Notes: generated from the sequence alone by a model not told the origin. A stretch of 64,000 bases of DNA from Mycolicibacterium sp. CBMA 234 (GCF_009729415.1 NZ_MPKW01000005.1:248001-312000); one strand, 5' to 3'. Positions 33,458-42,904 are shown, counted from the stretch's first letter. Numbers and translations are program-made.

Positions 33458-33910
33458 TCAGCCGATGATTCGCACGATCGATTCCACCACCGCGGCCGGT
33501 TTGTCTGATCCCTCGATCTCGACGGTAACCGTCATGGTCGCTTGAACTGCACCGCCCAGCTCATCGATTTTCGAAATTGCGGCGCTTGCCCTCACATTTG
33601 CTCCGACCTTCACCGGTGTGATGAATCGGACCTTGTTGTAGCCGTAATTGACGGCCAAAGCGATGTTGTCCACGCGATACAGCTGCTGTGTGAAATGCGG
33701 TAGCAAGGAAAGTGTCAGCAAACCGTGTGCAATTGTGCCGCCGAACGGCCCCGTCGCGGCCCGTTCCGGATCGACGTGAATCCACTGGTGATCGTCGGTG
33801 GCGTCGGCGAACAGATTGACTCGGTCCTGGGTGATTTCCATCCACTCGGTGGGTCCAAGCTGGCTACCTGCTGCTGCGACGAACTCGGACAGATTGCCGA
33901 AGACTTTCAC
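33458..33910 (-). CDS. MaoC-like enoyl-CoA hydratase
   Basis: A 150-residue single hot-dog protein. The R-hydratase motif carries the catalytic Asp and His (A-D-A-T-D-D-H-Q-W-I-H), followed by G-G-T-I-A-H-G-L-L-T-L. It hydrates 2-enoyl-CoA to the (R)-3-hydroxy ester. The start is GTG 33910 behind GGAGAGGGG; an extra six residues from 33928 would consume that site. It is the hydratase of the neighbouring beta-oxidation set, though transcribed separately. Confidence 0.88.
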   Translation of the reverse strand: MKVFGNLSEFVAAAGSQLGPTEWMEITQDRVNLFADATDDHQWIHVDPERAATGPFGGTIAHGLLTLSLLPHFTQQLYRVDNIALAVNYGYNKVRFITPVKVGANVRASAAISKIDELGGAVQATMTVTVEIEGSDKPAAVVESIVRIIG

Positions 33911-34286
33911 ACTGACCCCTCTCCTCATGGCCGCTTCGCGGCCGCACCGGTATTACTTCTAGCCCCTCCGCGAAGTCGGCACAATGCACAGTTTCCTGGC
34001 AGACGCCTGTCCCACTTCGAAGCAGACTTCGCCGATTCCAGGCACAATCGGCACTCACCTGCAAATATGTAGATATCCGGGCTTGCCATCATCCATCGAA
34101 CCAGCTCAGGTGTTTTGCTCAATTCTGCGGCCACTGGCGGTCGACAGACAACGTTTGGCTACTAGCTGGATACGGGACCCCAACAACCCCGATACTGAAT
34201 TACGGAATGCAGTCCGTGCGAGATGCGAATACCGCAATCGACTGTCAACAGACGTTGCAGTGGCTGCCAGAACGAATGGGGTAACG
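33911..34286. other. Intergenic region before acyltransferase
   Basis: About 375 bp, noticeably less GC-rich than the surroundings, without a gene with coding character. It must hold promoters for maoC (minus) and the acyltransferase unit (plus); no element could be fixed with confidence. Confidence 0.4.
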
Positions 34287-35003
34287 ATGTCGGTGGGGTA
34301 TGCCGAATATGAATCAAACGACGATATTCGTCTTGTCGAAAACATCACCTGGAGGGATTCCGACACCGCATGCACCGTTGTGCTGTCGCAGCCCAACACT
34401 GACCCCGAACTTTGGCACCGTTACCTCGACTCGGCCGAACGTAACTACCGCCGGCACGGCGTCGAAGCGGTAGTGGACGCTGCCGCGATTCGCAGCGGTG
34501 CCGATACCGCGTTGTTCTGGACCGTCATGGACCACCGCGGCAACATGGTGGGCGGCCTGCGGGCGAAGGCGCCACTCGGCTGCGCCGATGACTCGCACGC
34601 CGTCGTGGAGTGGCACGGACAGCCTGGGTTGGCGATGGTGCGGAAGATGATCGACGATCGCGCGCCGTTCGGTGTCTTGGAGATGAAGACCGCGTGGGTA
34701 TCCGACCACCGGGCAAGCCGTCACTCGATCACCCATCTGCTGGCCCGCACCGCATTCCACGCCACCAGCGTCATGGGAGTGCAGTTCGTGATGGCGACCG
34801 CAGCCCAACACGTGCTGGAGCTGTGGAAGTCCGGTGGCGGTGTCGTGGCACCTATTCCGGCCACGCCGTATCCCGATGAGCGCTACCGCACCAAGATGAT
34901 GTGGTGGGACCGTCGTACGATGATCAATCATTCTGAGCCGGAACAGGTTTCGAAGGCCCTACACGAGATCGGTGAGATATCAACCATGTTGGTTGCCAGT
35001 TGA
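34287..35003 (+). CDS. GNAT-like N-acyltransferase (acyl-amino-acid/autoinducer-synthase type)
   Basis: A 238-residue cytoplasmic protein. The core (F-W-T-V-M-D-H-R-G-N-M-V-G-G-L-R, then V-V-E-W-H-G, then G-V-L-E-M-K-T-A-W-V) has the strand order and the Glu-x-Lys-x-x-W pattern of GNAT enzymes related to N-acyl amino acid synthases and AHL synthases. The start chosen is ATG 34287. The TGATG overlap with the next frame (moeY-like remnant) shows they once formed an operon, followed by the c-di-GMP gene. The product is not known. The fold call is from pattern, so moderate. Confidence 0.55.
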   Translation: MSVGYAEYESNDDIRLVENITWRDSDTACTVVLSQPNTDPELWHRYLDSAERNYRRHGVEAVVDAAAIRSGADTALFWTVMDHRGNMVGGLRAKAPLGCADDSHAVVEWHGQPGLAMVRKMIDDRAPFGVLEMKTAWVSDHRASRHSITHLLARTAFHATSVMGVQFVMATAAQHVLELWKSGGGVVAPIPATPYPDERYRTKMMWWDRRTMINHSEPEQVSKALHEIGEISTMLVAS

Positions 35004-36573
35004 TGCCAGTTTTGGACCCCGACTGCATAACTCTGCTCGACCCCGACGTTGCCACCGATGCGGAATCCCTGCGAGGGCTGCGGGACGATCCGGCGGTGAC
35101 GGTGATCGGCACCTGGGCAGATCAGGTCGCGGCACTGGCCGAGCTCCGGCCTGCACCGACAACAGAGCTGCTGGACGAGCCAGCCCGCTAGCAGTGCGAT
35201 TCACTGGAAATGAAACTGCGGCTGCGAGAGGCCGCGCAGGGCCTCGGCATCCCTGTGCTGATGTCGACCAGCGACCGTGGGTTGGTCGACGTCGAACGCT
35301 TCGATCTGGAGCCCACCCGGTCCGCCTTCCACGGGCTTCTCGGTGATGTCGCCGCCGATACGATGGCCGGCTTGTCAACCGTCGAGAAGCTGCCCTACCT
35401 CTTGCAGGTCTTCGATCCCGATCGAGTGTCGACGCGGATGGGCGGATCTCTGCTGGAAGTGGGCCGCACCCTGTCGGGGTGGCCGCAGCTCATCGGCGAC
35501 GTAACCGTCGGAGCTGCAACGGTATTGGAAGCCATTCGCCGGATCGGGTTGGACGAACCACTGGCGTCGGGCCGGACTCAGATCGACGTCGGCGACCTCC
35601 TGGGCGAATTGGCCGAACCTGCCGGAGGTGCCCAACCTGTCACCGTCGATGAGCCGGCGACCAGCTCCGTGTCGACCGGTCTGGGTCAGGTCATCGACGC
35701 CGTGGTCGCTGCTGTCAATGCCCGAATTGCTGCTGCCGTCAACGGTTTTTCCACCGAGGTGACATACACCGAGCCCGGCACCCAGCGCCCGCTTGAGGCG
35801 GTGGTGCAGCTACGTCCCGGCGGTGACCACGACCTCGCGCGGTGGCATCCGGCAGTATTCGACCGCGAGACCAACCGCAACCATGGCACCGGCGCAACAC
35901 TGGCGCCAGAGATCGCTGAGTCGTTGGCGCAGGTCGCGCGCCAGCACGGGGCACGCCTGCACGTCATGATGGACCGCGACGAGATCACGCGCACCGCAAG
36001 GGTCTTCGCCGACGCTGACCGGACCCGCTACCTCACCCCCGCCCTGCACGAATAGATGATCTCGGAACTGCGCTGGCCCGGCGATGAGGACATGGACTTC
36101 GGCATCGGTCCCTGGCGCTGGGTCCCGGCGATTTGGCCGCACTGAATCTGCTGCGCCGCGGCGACGTGGTGGCCAAGCTCGACGATTGGGACGCTGGCAC
36201 GGTTCTCGGTGACGACACGTTCAACCGGATGGTTTCCAGCAGCGGCATTGCGACCGTGCTCACCACCGGTACGACATTGAGCGACTTCGCCCGTGGCGGT
36301 GCGGCCGTCGCGGCGGTGTGGATGGCGGCGCAAGAGTTCGGACTCACCGTGCAGCCAGTATCTCCGCCGTTCCTCTACGCCCTCACCGGCACCGAATTCG
36401 GCGAACTCTCTAGCAAGTACGCCGACGAACTCCTGCGACTCCAGGGCACATTCAACGCGCTTACCGGCAAACGAAGCGACGAGTCAATGGTGCTCTCGCT
36501 CCGGATCTCAATGGCCGCGCCGGCTTCGGTACCGAGCCGGCGGAGCACCGTGTTTGAGGTCACTGCAGGTTAA
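35003..36573 (+). pseudogene. Decayed moeY-like (ThiF/nitroreductase) gene
   Basis: The pieces read as one protein of the Rv1355c (MoeY) type. The N-terminal part is 35003-35191 (V-A-T-D-A-E-S-L-R-G-L-R, ending E-L-L-D-E-P-A-R). The continuation begins near 35192 as Q-C-D-S-L-E-M-K-L-R, the late part of a ThiF/E1 adenylyltransferase domain; the Rossmann G-x-G-x-x-G segment between them is missing. It runs to TAG at 36053-36055 (H-E-stop-M-I-S-E-L-R-W-P-G, probably CAG to TAG). A frameshift near 36105 follows, after which R-S-L-A-L-G-P-G-D-L-A-A-L-N continues to 36573. Deletion, nonsense and frameshift together make a functional product very unlikely. Upstream acyltransferase and downstream dcpA are intact. 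Confidence 0.8.
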
Positions 36574-36585
36574 GCTAATTGCCTC

Positions 36586-38475
36586 ATGTCCAACGACGAA
36601 TCTCCCCCATCACTTGATCGCGTGGTGACAGAGGTTGCGACGCGATTGATGGCGGCGGACGCCACCAACAGCACCGCGGTGTACACCGGCGTGCTGGAGA
36701 TGCTCGTCAGGTATTTTGGCGTCGACGTCAGTTTTCTGCGCCGCAATGACCACGAGATCGGTGCGTCGGTACTCGTCGCGGAATGGCCAGTGCGCCCGGA
36801 GATTCCGGACCCGGATCCACTGCGCGTGGTGTACTTCGCCGACGCCGACCCCGTCTTCGCGGAGACCGAACATCGCAAGACGCCGATCATCGTTCGCCCC
36901 GACCCTGAAACGGACGCCTACCAGCGCCGCATCGAGGCCGACCGCCATGTGCCCCAGATATCGCTGGCAGCAACACCTTTGGTGTCGGGTGACAAGACAA
37001 CCGGCGCCCTCGGATTCGTCAAATACGGTAACCGCGAATGGCCCACCGAAGAGATCAACGCGTTGCAGGCCATCGCTTCGCTGCTCAACCAAGCACAGTC
37101 ACGCGTGCTCGCCGAGGAGCAGCTGCGTTACCTGGCCGAGCACGACGACCTCACCGGACTGAACAACCGTCGCGCCCTGATCGCACATCTCGATGCCCGG
37201 TTGCAGCCAGGACAGCAGGGCCCGGTGACCGCACTGTTCTTCGACTTGGATCGGCTCAAAGCCATCAACGACTATCTGGGTCACAGTGCCGGTGATTCGT
37301 TCATCCGGGTCTTCGCGCAGCGTCTCACCGAGGGCGTCGACAGCAAGACCGTGATCGCTCGGCTCGGCGGTGACGAGTTCGTCGTCGTCCCCTCGGAACC
37401 GATTTCGGGCACCGCGGCCGAGGCACTGGCTTATCAACTGCAGGACTCGCTGCGCCGTCGGGTCTGGATCGACGGCGAACGGCTCACGCGCGCAGTGAGT
37501 GTCGGCGTCGCCTCCGGAATGCCGGGCTCCGACAACACGTCCGACCTGTTGCGCCGAGCCGACCAAGCCGTGCTGAGCGCCAAGTCCGCCGGTGGCGACC
37601 GCGTCGCGGTGTTCACCAATGCGATGTCCCTAGAAACGGCCTACCGCAACGACATCGAACTGCATCTGCAGGACGTCATCGAGAACGGTGCGCTGCTGCT
37701 CAACTATCTCCCGGAAATCGACATGCGCACCGGGAAGCTACTGGCCACCGAAGCGCTCGTGCGGTGGGATCACCCCACCCGCGGTTTGCTCCCCCCGGCC
37801 GCCTTCATCGGTATCGCCGAATCAATCAACCTCGCAGGCGAGTTGGGCCGCTGGGTACTCCGCACGGCATGCAAAGAATTCGCCCGGTGGCGCGAAGACT
37901 TCCGGAAATCCCAAGGCAGCAGTGGCAATTCGGACGATCGGGATGATTTCGAATTACGCGTCAACGTGTCCCCGGTGCAGTTGGTCACTGACGGCTTCGC
38001 CGAGTCGGTGGCGAGCATCCTCGACGAGTTCGGTCTCGACCGGGGGTCGGTCTGCCTGGAGATCACCGAGAACGTCGTCGTGCAGGACAGCGAGTCCTCG
38101 CGTGCCACCCTGGCCGATCTCCGAAGAACCGGGGTGCGTTTGGCGATCGACGATTTCGGCACCGGATACAGCGTGCTGTCCCACCTCAAGTCGCTGCCAG
38201 TCGACGTTCTCAAGATCGATCGCAGCTTCGTGACCGACCTCGGCTCCAATCCCGGCGATCTGGCGATCGTCCGCGCCACCATCGCACTGGCCGACGCCTT
38301 CGGGCTGCAAGTTGTTGCCGAAGGCGTCGAAACCAAGGCTGCCGCAACGACATTGCTGCGCCATGGCTGCTACCGCGCGCAGGGGTTCCTACTGTCCCGG
38401 CCGTTGCCGAACGATCAGATGGCAACGCTCTACCGCAAAGGACGCGTACCCGTCCGGTTCACCAGCGACCTGTAG
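36586..38475 (+). CDS. dcpA: GAF-GGDEF-EAL c-di-GMP cyclase/phosphodiesterase (DcpA-like)
   Basis: A 629-residue soluble signalling enzyme. The N-terminal GAF domain is at ~10-170. The GGDEF domain has an intact active site (L-G261-G-D-E-F265). The EAL domain has E389-A-L-V-R-W, D-D-F-G-T-G-Y-S, V-A-E-G-V-E-T and a terminal A-Q-G-F-L-L-S-R-P. It should both make and break c-di-GMP, as reported for its M. smegmatis homologue DcpA and M. tuberculosis Rv1354c. The product-inhibition I-site (R-x-x-D nine to six residues before GGDEF) is replaced by D-S-K-T, so feedback inhibition is probably lost. It lies 12 nt after the moeY remnant, as in Rv1355c-Rv1354c. Confidence 0.93.
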   Translation: MSNDESPPSLDRVVTEVATRLMAADATNSTAVYTGVLEMLVRYFGVDVSFLRRNDHEIGASVLVAEWPVRPEIPDPDPLRVVYFADADPVFAETEHRKTPIIVRPDPETDAYQRRIEADRHVPQISLAATPLVSGDKTTGALGFVKYGNREWPTEEINALQAIASLLNQAQSRVLAEEQLRYLAEHDDLTGLNNRRALIAHLDARLQPGQQGPVTALFFDLDRLKAINDYLGHSAGDSFIRVFAQRLTEGVDSKTVIARLGGDEFVVVPSEPISGTAAEALAYQLQDSLRRRVWIDGERLTRAVSVGVASGMPGSDNTSDLLRRADQAVLSAKSAGGDRVAVFTNAMSLETAYRNDIELHLQDVIENGALLLNYLPEIDMRTGKLLATEALVRWDHPTRGLLPPAAFIGIAESINLAGELGRWVLRTACKEFARWREDFRKSQGSSGNSDDRDDFELRVNVSPVQLVTDGFAESVASILDEFGLDRGSVCLEITENVVVQDSESSRATLADLRRTGVRLAIDDFGTGYSVLSHLKSLPVDVLKIDRSFVTDLGSNPGDLAIVRATIALADAFGLQVVAEGVETKAAATTLLRHGCYRAQGFLLSRPLPNDQMATLYRKGRVPVRFTSDL

Positions 38476-38490
38476 GTCCGCCGAACTGCG

Positions 38491-39429
38491 TTACCGCGCA
38501 ACAAGTTCTACTCGGCCGAATCTGCTGGCGGGGACCGCCACGATGCAGACCTCCAACGTGCCGGCCAGCGGGGCCTCGCCCCCAGCAGATACGCCGGCAC
38601 CACTGAAGTCCGGCGCTATCACCACACCGTGCCGGGCCCGGACAAAGTACGGACCTTCGGGTGTGCGCAGTTCCGCGCCGATGATGCGACGGTCTTCGAA
38701 CATCAACGCGTGCAGTGTGCTCTCCGAGCAGGTGGCGATATCGCGCTCGGCGGCAGCTGCCGCCAGCCAGTCGAACAGTTCACCGGGCCCATCGTCGGCG
38801 CCCCACTCGATGCTCCCAATGGGCGCCAACCGAAGCGTTCTGTCCGACGAGTCGCGCACCGTCTCCGCGGACCAGCCGCGGACGGTGGTGTACAGCGCGC
38901 CGGTGACCGAACCCAGGCACCCCTGGGCCCAGTCCAGGAGGCCCGCACCGAAAAAGGTCTCGATGGTACGACTGTGCAGTTCGGACTCCGACAGCTCGCG
39001 CACCGCACGGGTCGGCACCCCTTGGTCGCGCGACGCCTGCTCCGCCGAGTCCGAGCCCAGTTCCGCGGTCACCGCCGCGAAGTAGACCGCCGTGGCGTCC
39101 AGATCGTCGTCGGCGGTCGCGTCATCAGCCCTACCCGCTTCCGCTTGGTCAGCATCGTCGGCGGCGTCAGCAGCCGCGCCAGAAAGCTCAACGCCGACGA
39201 CCGACCGCGGCACGCCATACGCATCGATCCGCGACTCGAGCATGTCGCTCAACGTCGCTACGTCGCTCTCGGGTGACGCCGCAGCGCCGCGCACCCAGCG
39301 TCGGTCATCTAAGCGCAGCGCCCCGGCGACCAATACGTCCGTATCGGCATCGAACGCGGCAATGGCCGTCGCCAGACCACCGATACCGGCGCCGACGCAC
39401 AGCACGTCAACTTCTGCGTCCCAATCCAA
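38491..39429 (-). CDS. FAD-binding (flavoprotein dehydrogenase-like) protein
   Basis: A 312-residue protein. The N-terminal dinucleotide-binding motif V-L-C-V-G-A-G-I-G-G-L-A-T-A is clear, and a C-terminal H-G-V-V-I-A-P-D-F-S-G-A-G fits the second FAD-contact segment of FAD_binding_2 proteins such as ketosteroid dehydrogenases. It is shorter than that family (~500) and has an Ala/Asp-rich low-complexity insert at ~85-112. The start is TTG 39429. It may be a degraded or minimal relative; the substrate cap is mostly missing. It ends 15 nt from the convergent dcpA. Confidence 0.7.
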   Translation of the reverse strand: MDWDAEVDVLCVGAGIGGLATAIAAFDADTDVLVAGALRLDDRRWVRGAAASPESDVATLSDMLESRIDAYGVPRSVVGVELSGAAADAADDADQAEAGRADDATADDDLDATAVYFAAVTAELGSDSAEQASRDQGVPTRAVRELSESELHSRTIETFFGAGLLDWAQGCLGSVTGALYTTVRGWSAETVRDSSDRTLRLAPIGSIEWGADDGPGELFDWLAAAAAERDIATCSESTLHALMFEDRRIIGAELRTPEGPYFVRARHGVVIAPDFSGAGVSAGGEAPLAGTLEVCIVAVPASRFGRVELVAR

Positions 39430-39609
39430 CCTGAATTCCCTGAGTTAGGCGTCAGCGAATTTCAACAATCCGATAACCAGGGATCGATTCGCCGTTGGCA
39501 TACCTTACATACTTTCGAAATGAACGACACCATCAACGGCTGAGGTTATGGCACCCTAGGATGAACCCGGGGGCCACATTGACCGCGCGCTGACGGAGGT
39601 AATCGACGA

Positions 39610-40278
39610 ATGGGGCGCCAGCCGCGATCGGAAGTCACCCGACGCAAGATCATTGACTCTGCCGTCGATTTGATCAACGAGATCGGTTATCCCGCGGCCG
39701 GTTTGGCTGACATCATCGAACGCGCCGAACTGACCAAGGGCGCGCTCTACTACCATTTCGACTCCAAAGAGGCCCTGGCCACGGTCATCATTGAAGAAGC
39801 AATGGTGCTGCTGTACAACGTCTTCCAGTCCGCGCGAGACTCGGAACGCTGTGCGATGGAGTCGCTGATCGTCGGCACGTTCACCACCAGCGACCTGCTG
39901 GCCACGAACCGCACCGCCCAAGCGGGGACCAAGCTCCTGCGCACGTTCGCGGGGTTCAATCCGACCGCGCGCCATAGCTACGTCAATTTCGTCGACCAGT
40001 TCACCTCCGACATCGAGCGGGCGGCAGCCGACGGCGATCTGCGTCCCGGCGCCAACCCCGCCGACGTCGCCAACACCTTGGTGGCCTGGATTCTCGGTGC
40101 CGAACTGATGTCCAGCGCCGCGTCCGACGGGCAAGACCTGCGAGACCGATTCACCCAGCAGTGGCGCGTCTTGATGCCGGCGATCGTCACCGAGGAATCG
40201 CTCGACGGCCACCTCGCGTTCATGGTCTCCGCATCCACCAAGAAAGCAAACCTCGCGGAGCGCACCGCGACTACCTAG
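39610..40278 (+). CDS. TetR family regulator
   Basis: A 222-residue TetR protein. The helix-turn-helix is at ~10-55 (G-L-A-D-I-I-E-R-A-E-L-T-K-G-A-L-Y-Y-H-F), typical of the subgroup that includes gamma-butyrolactone receptor-like proteins; the long helical domain has L-R-T-F-A-G-F-N-P. A GGAGG precedes the ATG. It lies 69 nt upstream of a FadE pair on the same strand and probably regulates it. AACTAAGTT (40290-40298) in that gap is a small palindrome. Confidence 0.88.
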   Translation: MGRQPRSEVTRRKIIDSAVDLINEIGYPAAGLADIIERAELTKGALYYHFDSKEALATVIIEEAMVLLYNVFQSARDSERCAMESLIVGTFTTSDLLATNRTAQAGTKLLRTFAGFNPTARHSYVNFVDQFTSDIERAAADGDLRPGANPADVANTLVAWILGAELMSSAASDGQDLRDRFTQQWRVLMPAIVTEESLDGHLAFMVSASTKKANLAERTATT

Positions 40279-40347
40279 TCAACATCGCTAACTAAGTTCA
40301 CTTCTTTATTGCTAGGCTGCGACCAGCCCAGCGACAAAGGAGTCTGT

Positions 40348-41580
40348 ATGGACCTCAATTGGTCTGCCAGCGACCTGGCATTCCGCGATGAAGTGCGCGC
40401 ATTTCTGCACGACAACCTGACCCCGGACATCCGGCGGGCCGGCCGCTTGATGACCAGCGTCTACAGCGATCACGACGCGAGCCTCGATTGGCAGCGCATC
40501 CTGCATGAACGTGGTTGGGCCGCACCGGCTTGGCCGGTCGAATACGGCGGCTGCGACTGGAGCCTGACGCAGCACTACATCTTCAGCAGGGAATCGACTC
40601 TGGCCGGAGCCCCGTCGCTGTCGCCGATGGGTATCCGGATGGTTGCCCACGCCATCGTCCGCTTCGGCACCGAGGAGCAGAAGAACTTCTTCCTACCCCG
40701 GATTCTGACCGGCGAGGTGTTCTTCTGCCAGGGCTATTCCGAGCCCGAGGCGGGTTCCGACCTGGCCGCCCTCACGATGGCCGCGGTATCAGACGGCGAC
40801 GACCTGGTGTGTACCGGTAGCAAGATCTGGACCACCCACGCCACCGAGGCCAATTGGATGTTCGCGCTGGTGCGTACGACGCGCTCAGCCAAGAAGCAGC
40901 AGGGCATCACCTTCGTACTGATCGACATGAACACGCCGGGTATCGAGATCCGGCCGCTGGTCATGACCTCCGGCGAAGAGGTTCAGAACCAGGTGTTCTT
41001 CGACGAGGTGCGGGTGCCCAAGAGCAACGTCATCGGGCAGATCGACGATGGCTGGACCGTCGCGAAGTATCTGCTGGAGTTCGAGCGCGGTGGCGGCGCC
41101 GCCGCACCCGGGTTGCAGGTGCTCACCGACGACATCGCCGCGGCCGCCGCGCAGGCGCCGGGCCCGGATGGCGGCGTACTCCTCGATGACGCCGCGTTCT
41201 CCCGCAAGCTGGCCGACGCGCGCATCCGTACCGAGGTCCTGGAAATCCTGGAATACCGCGTTCTGGCGGCGCTCGCCGGCGGCGGGCACCCGGGTGCCGC
41301 GTCGTCGATGCTGAAGGTCCTGGGTACCGAGTTGAGTCAGACGCTGACCGAACTCGCCATGGAGGCCGCTGGTCCGCGGGGCCGCGCCTATCAGCCGCAC
41401 GCCACTCGGCCCGGAGGTCCGGTCGCCGGATTCACCCCTCCCGCTGACGGTTACGTCAGTGGCGAGCCATGGCAGGCGGTGGCACCGCTGCGCTACTTCA
41501 ACGACCGCGCCGGGTCGATCTACGCCGGCAGCAACGAAATTCAGCGCAACATCCTCGCCAAAGCAGAATTGGGGCTGTAA
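40348..41580 (+). CDS. Acyl-CoA dehydrogenase, heteromeric-type subunit 1
   Basis: A 410-residue acyl-CoA dehydrogenase fold protein. It has Q-G-Y-S-E-P-E-A-G-S-D-L-A and the terminal Y-A-G-S-N-E-I-Q-R-N-I, i.e. the E-G-T motif is replaced by A-G-S as in subunits of mycobacterial alpha2beta2 dehydrogenases (FadE26-27, FadE28-29 class). The start is ATG 40348 after AAAGGAG. The next gene begins on the base after its stop. Together they should form one heterotetrameric enzyme acting on a bulky acyl-CoA, such as a steroid side chain. Confidence 0.9.
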   Translation: MDLNWSASDLAFRDEVRAFLHDNLTPDIRRAGRLMTSVYSDHDASLDWQRILHERGWAAPAWPVEYGGCDWSLTQHYIFSRESTLAGAPSLSPMGIRMVAHAIVRFGTEEQKNFFLPRILTGEVFFCQGYSEPEAGSDLAALTMAAVSDGDDLVCTGSKIWTTHATEANWMFALVRTTRSAKKQQGITFVLIDMNTPGIEIRPLVMTSGEEVQNQVFFDEVRVPKSNVIGQIDDGWTVAKYLLEFERGGGAAAPGLQVLTDDIAAAAAQAPGPDGGVLLDDAAFSRKLADARIRTEVLEILEYRVLAALAGGGHPGAASSMLKVLGTELSQTLTELAMEAAGPRGRAYQPHATRPGGPVAGFTPPADGYVSGEPWQAVAPLRYFNDRAGSIYAGSNEIQRNILAKAELGL

Positions 41581-42705
41581 ATGGACTTCACATTCTCCCA
41601 GGAACAGGAACTCCTCCGCGACGGCCTGTCCAAGTTCTTGACCACGCGATACGACCTGGAAACCAGTCGGGCCGCGGCCAAAACCGGCAGCGGCTGGCAG
41701 CCCGAGCTCTGGCAGTCCTTTGCCGACGAGCTCGGCATCCTCGGTGCCGCTCTCCCCGAAGAAATCGGTGGCATCGGCGGCGGGCCAGTCGAGGTGATGC
41801 TCATCGCCGAGGCCCTCGGCTACGCGCTGGTCATCGAACCGTACGTCGACACCGCGGTGGTCGCCGCCGGACTCCTGCAGCGCGCCGGGGGTTCCGCCGC
41901 GCAGGCCGTACTCGAGGAAATCGCTTCCGGCACAGCTATTGTCGTGCTCGCCGCAGCCGAAGCCCAGTCAGGTGACCGCTGGAAAGACGTGGCGACCACC
42001 GCCGTGCGCGACGGCGACGACTGGGTGGTGACCGGCTCCAAGATCATGGCGGTCAACGCTCCGTTGGCCACCCATCTGCTGATCACCGCACGGACCGAGG
42101 GCGGCATCTCGCTGTTCCTCGTCAACCTTGCATCGGCGTCCGCCGGACTCGTCATGCACGATTTCCGGACCATCGACGACCGGCGCGCAGCAGATCTGGA
42201 GCTGCACGAACTCCGCCTGCCGGCCGAAGCACTCCTGGGCACCGAAGGCCAGGCCTGGCCTTCTATTGCGCAGGCACGCGACGAAGGCGCTGCGGCCGTT
42301 TGCGCCGAAGCTGTCGGCAACATGCGAAAGGTGTTGGCCGACACCGTCGAATACGCCAAGCAGCGTCAGCAGTTCGGCCAGCCGATTGGCGCCTTCCAGG
42401 CGCTGCAGCACCGGATGGTCGACATGCACATGGAGCTCGAGCAGTCCGTATCCGCGGTCTATCTGGCCGTGCTGAACCTGGAGGCCGACGCGCACACCCG
42501 AGCGCGTTCCGTATCTGCGGCCAAGGCCACCATCGGCCGGGCAGCACGGTTCATCGGCCAGAACGCGGTGCAGCTGCACGGCGCCATGGGCATGACCGAA
42601 GAACTCGCGATCGGGCACTACTTCAAGCGGCTCACCGCCGTTCAATACGAATACGGTTCCACCGACTACCACGTGACCCGGTACGCCAAGCTCACCCGCG
42701 ACTGA
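41581..42705 (+). CDS. Acyl-CoA dehydrogenase, heteromeric-type subunit 2
   Basis: A 374-residue partner of the preceding FadE. It has the N-terminal D-F-T-F-S-Q-E-Q-E-L-L, R-Q-Q-F-G-Q-P-I-G-A-F-Q-A-L-Q-H-R and C-terminal Q-L-H-G-A-M-G-M-T-E-E. The tail (Q-Y-E-Y-G-S-T-D-Y-H) replaces the catalytic E-G-T loop. In FadE heteromers each subunit contributes half of the FAD site. ATG immediately follows the upstream TAA (TAAATG), so translation is coupled. The operon ends here; ~200 bp without a gene follow. Confidence 0.9.
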   Translation: MDFTFSQEQELLRDGLSKFLTTRYDLETSRAAAKTGSGWQPELWQSFADELGILGAALPEEIGGIGGGPVEVMLIAEALGYALVIEPYVDTAVVAAGLLQRAGGSAAQAVLEEIASGTAIVVLAAAEAQSGDRWKDVATTAVRDGDDWVVTGSKIMAVNAPLATHLLITARTEGGISLFLVNLASASAGLVMHDFRTIDDRRAADLELHELRLPAEALLGTEGQAWPSIAQARDEGAAAVCAEAVGNMRKVLADTVEYAKQRQQFGQPIGAFQALQHRMVDMHMELEQSVSAVYLAVLNLEADAHTRARSVSAAKATIGRAARFIGQNAVQLHGAMGMTEELAIGHYFKRLTAVQYEYGSTDYHVTRYAKLTRD

Positions 42706-42904
42706 GGGGCAGCCGCCGCATTCCCGCGATCCCCGGCCCCAGGTTCGGGTTCGGCGGCGCGGAATCCGGCGTGCCAGAGGCGCTTTCGACGCTGCAGCGC
42801 TGCGCCCACGACAGCTCCGCGGCAGCATGGCGGCACGGCGTGTCGGGCCGCCGATACGCAGCTACGCACGCGGCACCCCGGCGCGATCATCGACACGCGT
42901 CGTA

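Noticed and set aside
40290..40298. AACTAAGTT as a KstR-type operator ahead of the FadE pair
   Set aside because: A 9-bp palindrome is too short, and it does not match the recalled KstR or KstR2 consensus.
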